A DNA stretch of 39,253 nt from Gemmatimonadota bacterium (lineage in GTDB: Bacteria > Gemmatimonadota > Gemmatimonadetes > Gemmatimonadales > GWC2-71-9): contig QHUR01000009.1 in the NCBI GenBank assembly GCA_003221995.1, positions 1 to 39,253 of the forward strand, written 5' to 3'. Positions 1 through 6,789 of the stretch are shown here, one piece after another; the stretch's first letter is position 1; every line of letters begins with the position of its first letter. Position numbers and translations under genes: made by a program. The notes beneath the pieces were generated by a model. That model saw nothing but the letters and a program-made list of their open reading frames with translations. It was not told the origin of the DNA and did no database searches.

Positions 1-39
1 GTCCTGGAAGCGGCGCGGGCCTATCTGCGGCGGCGCTAG
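1..39 (+). CDS. C-terminal tail of an unidentified protein (partial)
   Basis: The first 39 bases read as an open frame that ends at a TAG and encodes VLEAARAYLRRR. The stop lies in the palindrome CTAG (36-39), which also supplies the stop of the minus-strand YceI gene, so the two genes meet tail to tail. The fragment is too short to identify. It has an amphipathic, Arg-rich helix-like character. It could also be chance, since the frame is only seen for 12 codons. Confidence 0.4.
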   Translation, partial: VLEAARAYLRRR

Positions 40-653
40 GGAGCGCGCACCGCCACCGCCTCGAAATCGAACGTCACGCGGTCCGCCACCTTGACGCTCC
101 CGCCCGGCCCGCCGCGGAAGGGCCGCATGCCGAAGTCTCGCTGCTTGACGGAAAACCCGCCTCTCGCCCGCACCGTGTCCGCGCCGATCTCCACCTTGAC
201 GTCCACCAGCACGACGCGCGCCGCACCATGCATGGTGATTTCGAGCTCAATGTGGAACCCCGAGTCGATCGGAACGGCGCTCAGCGACGCGAACGTCATC
301 TCGGGAAACCTGTCCACGTGGAGCACTTCCGTCCGCATGGCGGCGGTCACCTTGCGGATCTCCTCCGTGTCGGGGGGCGTGAGGACTTCCAGGCTCTCCG
401 CTGGGACCGTGATCTCGACGTGCGAGGAGGCCGGCGTGCCCGGGTAGCGGACCAGCCGCCCGGAGAACGCCCGCGCGCGGATCACGTGGTCGTGTCCCAG
501 GAAGCCGAACAGGCCTGCCTTGCCGGTCTTCACCTCGAAGCGGCTCGCCGGTGAGACGACGTACACGACGGAGTCTCCGACCCCGCCCTCGGCCTGCGCG
601 GCGACGGGGACGGGCAGCGTGAGCAGGAGCGTGACGGTGAGAAGGCGGATCAG
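36..653 (-). CDS. YceI-family periplasmic lipid-binding-type protein, probable CTG start
   Basis: About 205 residues. A signal peptide (roughly LIRLLTVTLLLTLPVPVAAQ) is followed by a YceI-like beta-barrel domain; typical family patches are the FLGHDHVIRA region, the HVDRFPEMTF region and the late GGFSVKQRDFGMRP region. YceI proteins are secreted lipocalin-like barrels that bind isoprenoid or other amphiphilic ligands; the ligand here is unknown. The gene is last in a six-gene minus-strand operon. In this frame no ATG, GTG or TTG lies near the signal peptide. The nearest one is a TTG at 776, which would add 41 Arg-rich residues read from inside the upstream gene. I therefore place the start at CTG 653-651, which forms a CTGA overlap with the upstream stop, matching the ATGA and GTGA overlaps elsewhere in the operon. 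Family assignment is firm; the start is inferred. Confidence 0.82.
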   Translation of the reverse strand: MIRLLTVTLLLTLPVPVAAQAEGGVGDSVVYVVSPASRFEVKTGKAGLFGFLGHDHVIRARAFSGRLVRYPGTPASSHVEITVPAESLEVLTPPDTEEIRKVTAAMRTEVLHVDRFPEMTFASLSAVPIDSGFHIELEITMHGAARVVLVDVKVEIGADTVRARGGFSVKQRDFGMRPFRGGPGGSVKVADRVTFDFEAVAVRAP

Positions 654-985
654 GAGGCGGGGCCGAGGCCCAGCTCGGCCTCCAGGAACTCGCGCGTTCC
701 GGCGGGCCCCGTCAGCTCGAGGCTCACGGGGCCGTGATCGGGCTCGACGATCAGCTGAAACGAGAGGAAGGGGCAACAGGCGCGCTCGGTCTCAATGAGC
801 GCGGCGAGCGACACCATGAGGTCGGCCGATGGCTCGAAGCACAGGCGGTAGCCGTTGGGCAGCGGGCGGCGGTCGCGGCCGTGACGGCGCAGCAACTCGA
901 GCACCTCGTGGCGCCGCTCGCGGAGCTCGGCAGCAGAGAGTGCGCAGGCGACCGGCGACTGCGACGTGGACGACCCCGTGCTCAC
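650..985 (-). CDS. Small cytosolic protein with CCPF motif, function unknown
   Basis: 111 residues from GTG at 985, which overlaps the upstream stop by 4 bp (GTGA). The N-terminal half has an Arg/Leu-rich helix. The central region holds the adjacent cysteines Cys70-Cys71 in ERACCPFLSF, followed by a predicted beta-rich stretch containing PVSLELTGP. I recognise this as a type of small conserved protein of unknown function in which the Cys-Cys-Pro-Phe motif is retained, sometimes encoded near metal-related genes. The vicinal cysteines suggest metal binding or redox chemistry, but that is inference. There is no signal peptide or membrane segment. It lies between a small membrane protein and YceI in one operon. 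Confidence 0.75.
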   Translation of the reverse strand: MSTGSSTSQSPVACALSAAELRERRHEVLELLRRHGRDRRPLPNGYRLCFEPSADLMVSLAALIETERACCPFLSFQLIVEPDHGPVSLELTGPAGTREFLEAELGLGPAS

Positions 986-1380
986 GCTGCGTCCGCTCCG
1001 GCGGTCGCCATCCGGCGGGGCGTCAGGACCGCGAGCACGGCGGCGGTGAGGAGCAGGGCCGCGACGTCGCCCCAGAGATGCCCGATCTGGCTCGGGTCGG
1101 TGATGGAGTGGTACGCCATCACGCCGGCGTGAACGATGCTCGACCACACGGTGAACCAGATGAGGCTCAAGTTGCGCAGCGGATCGCGGGCGGCGAGCAA
1201 CAGGAAGACGCCCAGCGTGACATAGATGCCGAGGATCATTTGTAGGTAGGCCGGCTGCTCGGGTTGCCAGGCCCAGCCGCTCGGCCACACGCGGTTCAGG
1301 ATGAAGATGCCGAAGATGAAGATGAGGCCGAACACGGTGAGCGCCGGCCGCAACAGGGGAGAAGGAGACGAAGCGTTCAT
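982..1380 (-). CDS. Small four-helix integral membrane protein, function unknown
   Basis: 132 residues from ATG at 1380, overlapping the upstream stop as ATGA. There are four hydrophobic helices: about residues 13-30 (ALTVFGLIFIFGIFILNRVW region), 45-62, 72-90 and 105-122. A WSSIVHAGVMAYHSI segment places two histidines in or near the third helix. It resembles small DoxX-like or DUF-type four-helix proteins in size, but I cannot name the family. Translational coupling to the NTF2-like gene upstream and the CCPF gene downstream shows it is made with them. Base composition is like its neighbours. Confidence 0.75.
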   Translation of the reverse strand: MNASSPSPLLRPALTVFGLIFIFGIFILNRVWPSGWAWQPEQPAYLQMILGIYVTLGVFLLLAARDPLRNLSLIWFTVWSSIVHAGVMAYHSITDPSQIGHLWGDVAALLLTAAVLAVLTPRRMATAGADAA

Positions 1381-1808
1381 GGAGTCCTCACGAGGTAGTC
1401 GTGCGCGGCGACGATCTGCCAGCGTCCGCCCCGACGGAGCCACGTGTCGGTGAAGCGGTAGCGGCGGTCGAATGGTCCGCCGGCGCCGCGGCCGCGGACG
1501 ATCAGCCATCCCGTGACAACTGCCGTGCTCCCGAAAGGGTGCACCTGCATGGCTTCGTTGTGCGCTGCCTCCACTGTGTCGGGCCCGGCGACGATGTCGC
1601 GCAGCAGGGCGTCGCGACCCACCATGCGGTCGTCCTCGGTGTAGATGAACCCGTCCGCGAGCAGGCGGCGAAACACCGTCGCGTCGCGCCGGATCAGCGC
1701 CGCGGCCCAGTCATCCTCCAACTGGAGCAGCGCGCGCGCGTCGGCATCCTGCATGCTGGGGCTCTGCGAGGAGACTGCGAGCAGCACGGCGAAGTGAAGG
1801 GGATTCAT
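1377..1808 (-). CDS. Secreted NTF2-like (SnoaL/DUF4440-type) protein
   Basis: 143 residues from ATG 1808. A short signal peptide (MNPLHFAVLLAVSSQS) precedes an NTF2-like cone fold. Recognisable family patches are the opening helix ALLQLEDDWAAALIRRDATV, the LLADGFIYTEDD strand, and the closing FTDTWLRRGGRWQIVAAH segment. DUF4440 and SnoaL-like proteins are small domains that bind or isomerise hydrophobic substrates; no catalytic role can be assigned here. A longer frame exists upstream but would read through the end of the VOC gene, so the start at the signal peptide is preferred. It lies 1 bp downstream of the VOC gene and overlaps the next gene by 4 bp. Confidence 0.85.
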   Translation of the reverse strand: MNPLHFAVLLAVSSQSPSMQDADARALLQLEDDWAAALIRRDATVFRRLLADGFIYTEDDRMVGRDALLRDIVAGPDTVEAAHNEAMQVHPFGSTAVVTGWLIVRGRGAGGPFDRRYRFTDTWLRRGGRWQIVAAHDYLVRTP

Positions 1809-1809
1809 C

Positions 1810-2202
1810 CTACGCCATGTAGAGTTCCCATGCGATCCGGTCGGGGTCTTTGAAGGCCACGTACCGCTTTCCCAGAGTCTCATCCTTCTTCACTCCGGTG
1901 TTCTCGATTCCCGCCTGCGTCAGGGCCTTGGCGACGCGGCCGAGTTCGGCCTCGTCTTGGCAAGCGATGGCGAGATGATCGAGGCCGACGCGAAGAGGAT
2001 TGAAGCGGTCGCCCTTCGGTGTCCCCCCCACCGGAGCCCGGATTCCGACCGCCGTGTTTCCGGCCAGGATGATCAGGAGGTCCGGTTGCTCGAGGGCGAT
2101 CGGAAACCCCAGCGTCTCCGTGTAGAACTGCTTGGAGCGGCGGAAGTCGGCAACGCGAAGCGTGACGTGGTGCACGCCGGGTGTCTTGATGTTGATTCCC
2201 AT
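1810..2202 (-). CDS. VOC (glyoxalase/dioxygenase-fold) family protein
   Basis: 130 residues, the standard length of a single VOC domain pair. Two beta-alpha-beta-beta-beta modules are visible: VHHVTLRVADFRRSKQFYTETLGF at the start and LDHLAIACQDEAELGRVAKAL in the middle, ending in the RYVAFKDPDRIAWELYMA strand. Metal ligands typical of the superfamily are present (early His pair, His of LDHLAI, final Glu of WELY). VOC enzymes include glyoxalase I, ring-cleaving dioxygenases and fosfomycin thiol transferases; substrate is not evident here. The ATG has a good ribosome site (GAGGAGG about 6 nt upstream). It is second in the minus-strand operon. Confidence 0.9.
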   Translation of the reverse strand: MGINIKTPGVHHVTLRVADFRRSKQFYTETLGFPIALEQPDLLIILAGNTAVGIRAPVGGTPKGDRFNPLRVGLDHLAIACQDEAELGRVAKALTQAGIENTGVKKDETLGKRYVAFKDPDRIAWELYMA

Positions 2203-2214
2203 GAGTGAACCTCC

Positions 2215-2391
2215 TCAGAATTCGCGCTTCTTCATCTCCGAGAAGAAGTCGCGTCGCTCCAGGTCATCGTCGGTGGTCTCGGGAGGAAGCGTCTTATCGT
2301 ACTGACGCTGCACCTTCCGCTTGGCCTTGGCTGCTTTCGCGGCGTTCTTCTTGATCAAGGCAGCGAGCTTCTGTTCGTCGCTCTTTGACAC
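2215..2391 (-). CDS. 58-residue Lys/Arg-rich protein, function unknown
   Basis: A short frame from GTG 2391 to TGA 2215. The product is highly charged: a Lys/Ala-rich helix (KLAALIKKNAAKAAKAKRKV), then an acidic stretch (ETTDDDLERRDFF), ending in KKREF. GGGAG lies about 8 nt before the GTG. The gap to the VOC gene is 12 bp and that gap holds the VOC ribosome site, so the pair looks co-transcribed. The polar helix with alternating Ala/Lys resembles nucleic-acid-binding tails, but no family is recognised. An ATG at 2405 is in another frame and stops after 16 codons. Supporting points are the intact frame, ribosome site and operon position. Confidence 0.6.
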   Translation of the reverse strand: MSKSDEQKLAALIKKNAAKAAKAKRKVQRQYDKTLPPETTDDDLERRDFFSEMKKREF

Positions 2392-2490
2392 CCGGGTACT
2401 CCCATGTCAGAGGGTTGAACTGATCAGGCGAATCCCGCGTACAACCTACATCCTACCGCCCGTCCCGGGCAGCTCCCTCTCCAACTCGCG

Positions 2491-2520
2491 TTGACCCCTC
2501 CGCTTCCACCCGGGTACATT
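2491..2520 (+). promoter_or_regulatory. Promoter of the mrp operon, predicted leaderless
   Basis: TTGACC (2491-2496), an 18-bp spacer and TACATT (2515-2520). The GTG start at 2528 lies 7 nt after the -10 hexamer, where transcription is expected to begin, and there is no Shine-Dalgarno sequence between. The rest of the 2392-2527 gap between divergent genes holds a weaker plus-strand candidate (TTGAAC 2415-2420 with a -10-like sequence near 2440) and nothing else I can identify. Confidence 0.5.
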
Positions 2521-2527
2521 CCCGCGC

Positions 2528-3610
2528 GTGCCCCCTGCCGACACGCTGCACGCCCGCGTCGAGCGCGCCCTCTCGGGAGTCCAGAACCCCCGCGTTGCCC
2601 AGAACGTCGTCACCGCCGGCATGGTCCAGGACCTCGCCGTGGACGACCGGGGACAGGTGATGTTCACCTTCCTGCTCTCCGCCGAGGACCCGGGCACCCT
2701 GGCGCGTGACGCGCGCAAGGCGGTGCAGGCGGTCGCCGGGGTCACGGGCGTGAAGATCACCGTCGCGGGCGGGGGCGCCCCCGCGCGGGGTGCGGGCGCC
2801 CGTCCCGGGCTCGCCCCCGGCGCCGCCGCCGTTCCCCCGCCGCCCACGCCGGTCGAGCTGCCGCACCTCGGCAAGGTGCTCGCCGTCTCCTCCGGCAAGG
2901 GCGGGGTGGGCAAGTCCACCATCTCGGTGAATCTCGCCACCGCACTCGCGCTCCAGGGCCGGCGCATCGGCCTCATGGACGCCGATATCTACGGGCCCAA
3001 CATCCCGCGCATGATGGGCGTGGACCGGAAACCCGAGGTGCGCGGCGGCAAGATCCAGCCGCTCGAGGGCCACGGCGTGAAGCTGATGTCACTCGGCTTC
3101 ATCGTGGAGCGTGACTCCCCGGCGATCTGGCGCGGGCCCATCATCATGAAGGTGATCCAGCAGTTCTCGCGCGACGTGGAGTGGGGCGAGCTCGACTGCT
3201 TCATCGTCGATCTCCCGCCCGGCACGGGCGACGCGCAGCTCTCGCTGGTGCAGACCATTCACCTGCGCGGCGCGCTCATCGTGACGACGCCGCAGGAAGT
3301 GGCGGTGGGCGACTCGCTCCGGGGTGCGAAGATGTTCGAGCGCGTCGGCGTCCCGGTGATCGGTGTGGCCGAGAACATGAGCTACTTCGTGTGCCCGCAC
3401 TGCGGTGAGCGCACCGAGGTGTTCCGCGCCGGAGGCGGGCAGCGGCTCGCGGACGAGCTGGGCGTCCCGCTCGTCGGCCGGGTGCCGCTGCAGGCGGGGA
3501 TGTCGGATCTCGCGGACCTGGGCCGGCCGATCGTGGTCGCGGAGCCTGGCTCCCCCGCGGGCGTGGCACTGCGCGAGATGGCCGAGCGCGTGGCGCAGCT
3601 GCTGCAGTGA
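2528..3610 (+). CDS. apbC: Mrp/ApbC-type iron-sulfur cluster carrier ATPase
   Basis: 360 residues from GTG. Residues about 5-80 form a MIP18/DUF59 domain. A Pro/Gly/Ala linker (about 85-112) leads to the Mrp/NBP35 P-loop ATPase domain with the deviant Walker A SSGKGGVGKST (about 121-131), the DADIYGPNIPRMMG segment, VDLPPGTGD, and a late CPHC pair (VCPHCGERT) that in this family coordinates a bridging Fe-S cluster. The protein is known to bind and transfer Fe-S clusters to apo-enzymes in the cytosol. It heads a plus-strand unit with a secreted protein 1 nt downstream. The leader is probably absent. Confidence 0.95.
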   Translation: MPPADTLHARVERALSGVQNPRVAQNVVTAGMVQDLAVDDRGQVMFTFLLSAEDPGTLARDARKAVQAVAGVTGVKITVAGGGAPARGAGARPGLAPGAAAVPPPPTPVELPHLGKVLAVSSGKGGVGKSTISVNLATALALQGRRIGLMDADIYGPNIPRMMGVDRKPEVRGGKIQPLEGHGVKLMSLGFIVERDSPAIWRGPIIMKVIQQFSRDVEWGELDCFIVDLPPGTGDAQLSLVQTIHLRGALIVTTPQEVAVGDSLRGAKMFERVGVPVIGVAENMSYFVCPHCGERTEVFRAGGGQRLADELGVPLVGRVPLQAGMSDLADLGRPIVVAEPGSPAGVALREMAERVAQLLQ

Positions 3611-3611
3611 C

Positions 3612-4421
3612 GTGCGGCTCCTCTGGGCCGCGCTGTTCCTGCTTCAGAGCCCTACCGCCCCCGGCGCCCCCGGCGCCCCCGGCGCCCCCGAGCTTGTCGG
3701 TCGGCCCGAGCTCCGAGCCGGCCTGGACACGTTGTATGGCGGTGGCTTCCCGGCCGCGGCCGCCCACTTCGCCGCGCTCGCGGCGGAGGACACGACCGAT
3801 CCCGCGCCCGTCATTTTCGAGGCGGGTGCCTACATCTGGTGGGCCGCCGCACTCGAGAACGACGGCTACGAGGCGGGACGCATCGACTCGCTGCTCGACC
3901 TTGCGATGGCGCGCGCGCGCCGCCAGGCGGCGGTCCCCGCGCGCGACTTCTGGGTCGGCACGGCGCTCGGCTACCGCGCCCGTCAGCGCGAGCTGCGCGG
4001 CCATCCGTGGGCCGCGGTAAAGGACGCCAGGGCGATGCACGACGCGTATCGGCGCGTGCTCGCCGCGGACTCCGCATGCACCGACTGCTACCTCGGGCTG
4101 GGCGTGTATCAGTACGGGCTTGCCCGCGCGAGCGCACTGGCCCGCTTCGTCGCCAGGCTCATCGGGCTCGGCACGGGAGACGTCGCGACCGCAATGCGCT
4201 ATCTGCGACGCGTGGCGCACGACGGTGACCTCGCTCAGGTGGAAGGAACGTGGGTACTCGCCGCCGCCCTGGTGCGCGAGGCGGCGCGCGATCCCGGCGG
4301 CAAGCCCGTGCTCGAGCGCGAAGCCCGCGGCTATGTGGAGCGGCTCGCCGCGCGCTATCCCGGCAATTCCGTGTTCCAACGCTTCCTGACAGAGGTGCCG
4401 GCGCCGGCCCCATCACCGTGA
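3612..4421 (+). CDS. Secreted TPR-like helical protein, function unknown
   Basis: 269 residues from GTG 3612, 1 nt after the apbC stop. A signal peptide (VRLLWAALFLLQS) is followed by a tripled Gly-Ala-Pro linker and then by predicted helical pairs: LDTLYGGGFPAAAAHFAALAA, a long middle part with DAYRRVLAADSACTDCYLGLG, and a C-terminal LVREAARDPGGKPVLEREARG region. Spacing and hydrophobic pattern resemble tetratricopeptide repeats that hold a peptide or a lipid partner in the periplasm. Two cysteines (ACTDC) are close enough to form a disulfide. I do not recognise a named family. Its stop overlaps the MATE start by 4 bp (GTGA). Confidence 0.75.
   Translation: MRLLWAALFLLQSPTAPGAPGAPGAPELVGRPELRAGLDTLYGGGFPAAAAHFAALAAEDTTDPAPVIFEAGAYIWWAAALENDGYEAGRIDSLLDLAMARARRQAAVPARDFWVGTALGYRARQRELRGHPWAAVKDARAMHDAYRRVLAADSACTDCYLGLGVYQYGLARASALARFVARLIGLGTGDVATAMRYLRRVAHDGDLAQVEGTWVLAAALVREAARDPGGKPVLEREARGYVERLAARYPGNSVFQRFLTEVPAPAPSP
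3663..3689 (+). repeat. Tandem 9-bp repeat (GGCGCCCCC x3) in coding sequence
   Basis: Three perfect copies of GGCGCCCCC in frame with the secreted TPR-like gene encode the tripled Gly-Ala-Pro linker just after its signal peptide. Such perfect short repeats can change copy number by slippage; this would only alter linker length. Confidence 0.85.
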
Positions 4422-5758
4422 CCACCCTCGCGCGCCCGGCCGGCACCCTCACCGTCGGTCCGCTCCGGCCCGTCATCCTGCGCCTCGCCGCGCCCGCGGT
4501 GGCGATGATGGCGTGCCATTTCTGCTTCAACCTGATCGACAGCATCTGGGTGGGGAGGCTCATCGGCCCCGCGGCGCTCGCGGCGGTGTCCACGGCCGGG
4601 TTCTACGTCTGGATCCTGCTGGCGCTGGGGGAGATGGTGGAGGTCGGGCTGATCGCGGTCGGCGCGCGGCGCCACGGCGAGGGACTCCCCGACGCGGCGG
4701 CCCGCGCGGCCGGCGCCGCCGTGCTGTATGCGCTCGCCGCGGGCGCGGTCGTCAGCGCGCTCGGCCTCGTGCTCGGCGACCGGCTGTTCCAGCTGATGAC
4801 CGTGCCGCCCGATGTGGCGCGACTGGGTCACGATTACCTGGCGACCTGGCTCGTCGGCGGGGCGCTCGTGTTCGGGTTCTTCGCCGTCGAGGCGACGTTC
4901 CGCGCGTCCGGAGACACGCGTACGCCCTTCCTGTTGCTCGCCGCGTCGGTGCTGCTTTCCGTCTGCCTCGATCCGCTGCTCATCGCTGGCGTCGGCCCGT
5001 TCCCGCGGCTCGGCGTCGAGGGCGCCGCCACGGCGTCCGTGATGGTGCGGGGCGGCGGGTTTCTGATCGGCATCGGCATCGCGCTGCGCCGCAGGTTGAT
5101 CCGGTTCGATGCCCCCGACTGGGCCACGGTCCCGACCATGCTCCGCGTCGGGGCGCCGCTGTCGCTCGCGGGGGTGCTGCTCTCGGGCGTGTACATGTGG
5201 CTCACCCGATTCACGTCCCGGTTCGGTACGCCCGCTCTCGCGGCGCTGGGCGTGGGACACAAGGTGGAAGGGCTGGGGTTCATCGCGATCTCGGGGTTCG
5301 CCCTTTCGGCCGCCGCGCTCGTGGGACAGAACTTGGGCGCCGCTCAGGAGGGCCGCGCCCGGCAGGCGGTGCGCCTCACCGTCGACTACTGCCTGGTTGT
5401 GACCACGGCGACCGCGATCGCGTTCCTCGCGATACCGAGTACGCTCGTGAGCCTCTTCACTTCGGATGCCGCGGTGATCGCGGACGGCGCCCTGTACCTG
5501 CGGGTGATCGCCTTGGCCCAGATCGGTCAAACGTTCGAGATCATTCTGGAGGGTGCGCTCGCCGGGGCGGGGTACACCTTCTGGCCGCAGGTCGTGAGCA
5601 CCGTCCTCACGCTGTCGCGCGTGCCGCTCGCCGCCTGGTGGTCGGGGCCGATGGGCCTGCTGGGTATCTGGCTCGCGCTCTCGGTCACGGCCGTGGCGCG
5701 CGGAGTCGCGATGACGTTGTTCTGGACGCGGGGCGCTTGGACCTCACCCCCTCGCTGA
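4418..5758 (+). CDS. MATE family multidrug efflux transporter
   Basis: 446 residues from GTG 4418, translationally coupled to the preceding gene. About twelve membrane helices form two MatE halves: the first begins at LRLAAPAVAMMACHFCFNLIDSIWVGRLIG and the second at MLRVGAPLSLAGVLLSGVYMWLTRFTSRFG. The LIDSIWVGRLIGPAALAAVS and LGVGHKVEGLGF regions are typical of the superfamily. MATE proteins export cationic drugs or metabolites in exchange for Na+ or H+. Substrate is unknown. Placement after a periplasmic helical protein and before a SAM-hydrolase gene suggests co-expression rather than a shared pathway. Confidence 0.93.
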   Translation: MTTLARPAGTLTVGPLRPVILRLAAPAVAMMACHFCFNLIDSIWVGRLIGPAALAAVSTAGFYVWILLALGEMVEVGLIAVGARRHGEGLPDAAARAAGAAVLYALAAGAVVSALGLVLGDRLFQLMTVPPDVARLGHDYLATWLVGGALVFGFFAVEATFRASGDTRTPFLLLAASVLLSVCLDPLLIAGVGPFPRLGVEGAATASVMVRGGGFLIGIGIALRRRLIRFDAPDWATVPTMLRVGAPLSLAGVLLSGVYMWLTRFTSRFGTPALAALGVGHKVEGLGFIAISGFALSAAALVGQNLGAAQEGRARQAVRLTVDYCLVVTTATAIAFLAIPSTLVSLFTSDAAVIADGALYLRVIALAQIGQTFEIILEGALAGAGYTFWPQVVSTVLTLSRVPLAAWWSGPMGLLGIWLALSVTAVARGVAMTLFWTRGAWTSPPR

Positions 5759-5761
5759 GGT

Positions 5762-6505
5762 ATGGCGCCCCTGATTACGCTGCTCACCGACTTCGGCACC
5801 TCGGACAGCTACGTGGCCGAGGTGAAGGCGGTGCTCCTGTCGCGGGCGCTCGGCGCCGCGCTCGTCGACGTGACCCACCAGATCCCGCCGGGCGACGTAC
5901 GCTCGGCGCAGTACGTCCTGGCGCGCGTGTGGCACCGCTTCCCGGAGGGGACGGTGCATCTCGTCGTCGTGGATCCCGGCGTGGGGACGAGTCGGCGGGC
6001 GCTGGCGGCGGAGGCGGCGGGGCACTACTTCGTCGCGCCCGACAACGGCGTCCTCTCGCCGCTGCCCGCCGACGCGCGCTTCTTCGAGCTGCCGGTGCCC
6101 CCGGGGGCGGCGCCCAGCTTTCACGGCCGCGATTTGTTCGCGCCCGCCGCAGCGGAGCTGGCGACTGGCACCGCGCTGGCGCACTTGGGCTCGCCCATCG
6201 CCGACCCGTACCGTGTCCCGCTCCCGGCGCCCCACTTCGACGGGACCGCGGTGCGGGGCGAAGTGATCTACGTAGACCGGTTCGGCACCCTGATCTCCAA
6301 CATCCCAGGCGGGCGGGTGGAGCCCGGTGTGCGCATCAAGGTGGCTGGCACGGAAGTCGGGGTGCTGCGTCGTACGTTCGGCGACGTGGAGCGCGGGCAG
6401 CTCGTCGCGTTCGTGGGCAGCGGCGGGGCGGTGGAGATCGCGGTGCGGGACGGCAGTGCGGCGAGACTGCTGGGGGTCGGCGTGGGAGCGGAGGTGAGAG
6501 CCTAG
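5762..6505 (+). CDS. S-adenosyl-L-methionine hydrolase (DUF62, SAM hydroxide adenosyltransferase)
   Basis: 247 residues, the family's usual length. The protein opens with ITLLTDFGTSDSYV and has the VVDPGVGTSRR and SFHGRDLFAPAAAELA motifs. The conserved catalytic Asp-Arg-His triad can be read as Asp71, Arg78 and His121 (Asp and Arg seven residues apart, as in the family). Family members hydrolyse SAM to adenosine and methionine; related fluorinases and chlorinases use halide, but the halide-site features cannot be judged here. The ATG is 3 nt after the MATE stop. The gene ends 4 nt before the convergent anti-sigma gene, with no clear terminator. Confidence 0.92.
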   Translation: MAPLITLLTDFGTSDSYVAEVKAVLLSRALGAALVDVTHQIPPGDVRSAQYVLARVWHRFPEGTVHLVVVDPGVGTSRRALAAEAAGHYFVAPDNGVLSPLPADARFFELPVPPGAAPSFHGRDLFAPAAAELATGTALAHLGSPIADPYRVPLPAPHFDGTAVRGEVIYVDRFGTLISNIPGGRVEPGVRIKVAGTEVGVLRRTFGDVERGQLVAFVGSGGAVEIAVRDGSAARLLGVGVGAEVRA

Positions 6506-6509
6506 GCGA

Positions 6510-6755
6510 TTACCGCTTCTCGAGTCCCCCTGACGGTGTCGGAATCCTCACCTTCGCCATCACCTTGTCGGCGAAATCAGCGGACGGCGCGAGTCGCGCG
6601 AGCTGTGCCAGCTCCCGGAAGAACTTGCGCTCCCGCTCGGCCGCGGCGAGGCAGTCGGCGCACTGCGCGAGGTGAATCGCGCGCGTGGCGCCGAGCAGGC
6701 CCGTGGCCCACTGCTCGACTTCGTCCGGAGTGAGGTGCTGCAGGGGATCGGTCAT
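6510..6755 (-). CDS. Soluble zinc-binding (ZAS-type) anti-sigma factor
   Basis: 81 residues from ATG 6755, with AGGAGGG 5-11 nt upstream. The motif His28-x3-Cys32-x2-Cys35 (AIHLAQCADC) is the zinc-binding anti-sigma signature, and residues 1-45 match the N-terminal sigma-binding helices. It lies directly downstream of an ECF sigma gene (34-bp gap), the usual order for such a pair. Most membrane-anchored anti-sigma factors are longer; this one has no transmembrane helix and ends soon after the zinc domain, so it should be cytosolic. The trigger could then be redox or ligand loss of zinc, which is inference. Confidence 0.82.
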   Translation of the reverse strand: MTDPLQHLTPDEVEQWATGLLGATRAIHLAQCADCLAAAERERKFFRELAQLARLAPSADFADKVMAKVRIPTPSGGLEKR

Positions 6756-6789
6756 TGTGCCCTCCTACGCCCCCCGGCGGGCCCGGGTT

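Noticed and set aside
2403-2405. ATG as start of the small Lys-rich gene
   Set aside because: In that frame a stop follows after 16 codons; the long frame starts at GTG 2391.
4513-6675. Plus-strand open frame of 720 codons overlapping the MATE and SAM-hydrolase genes
   Set aside because: Shifted frame of two clear genes, Arg/Gly-rich with no motif.
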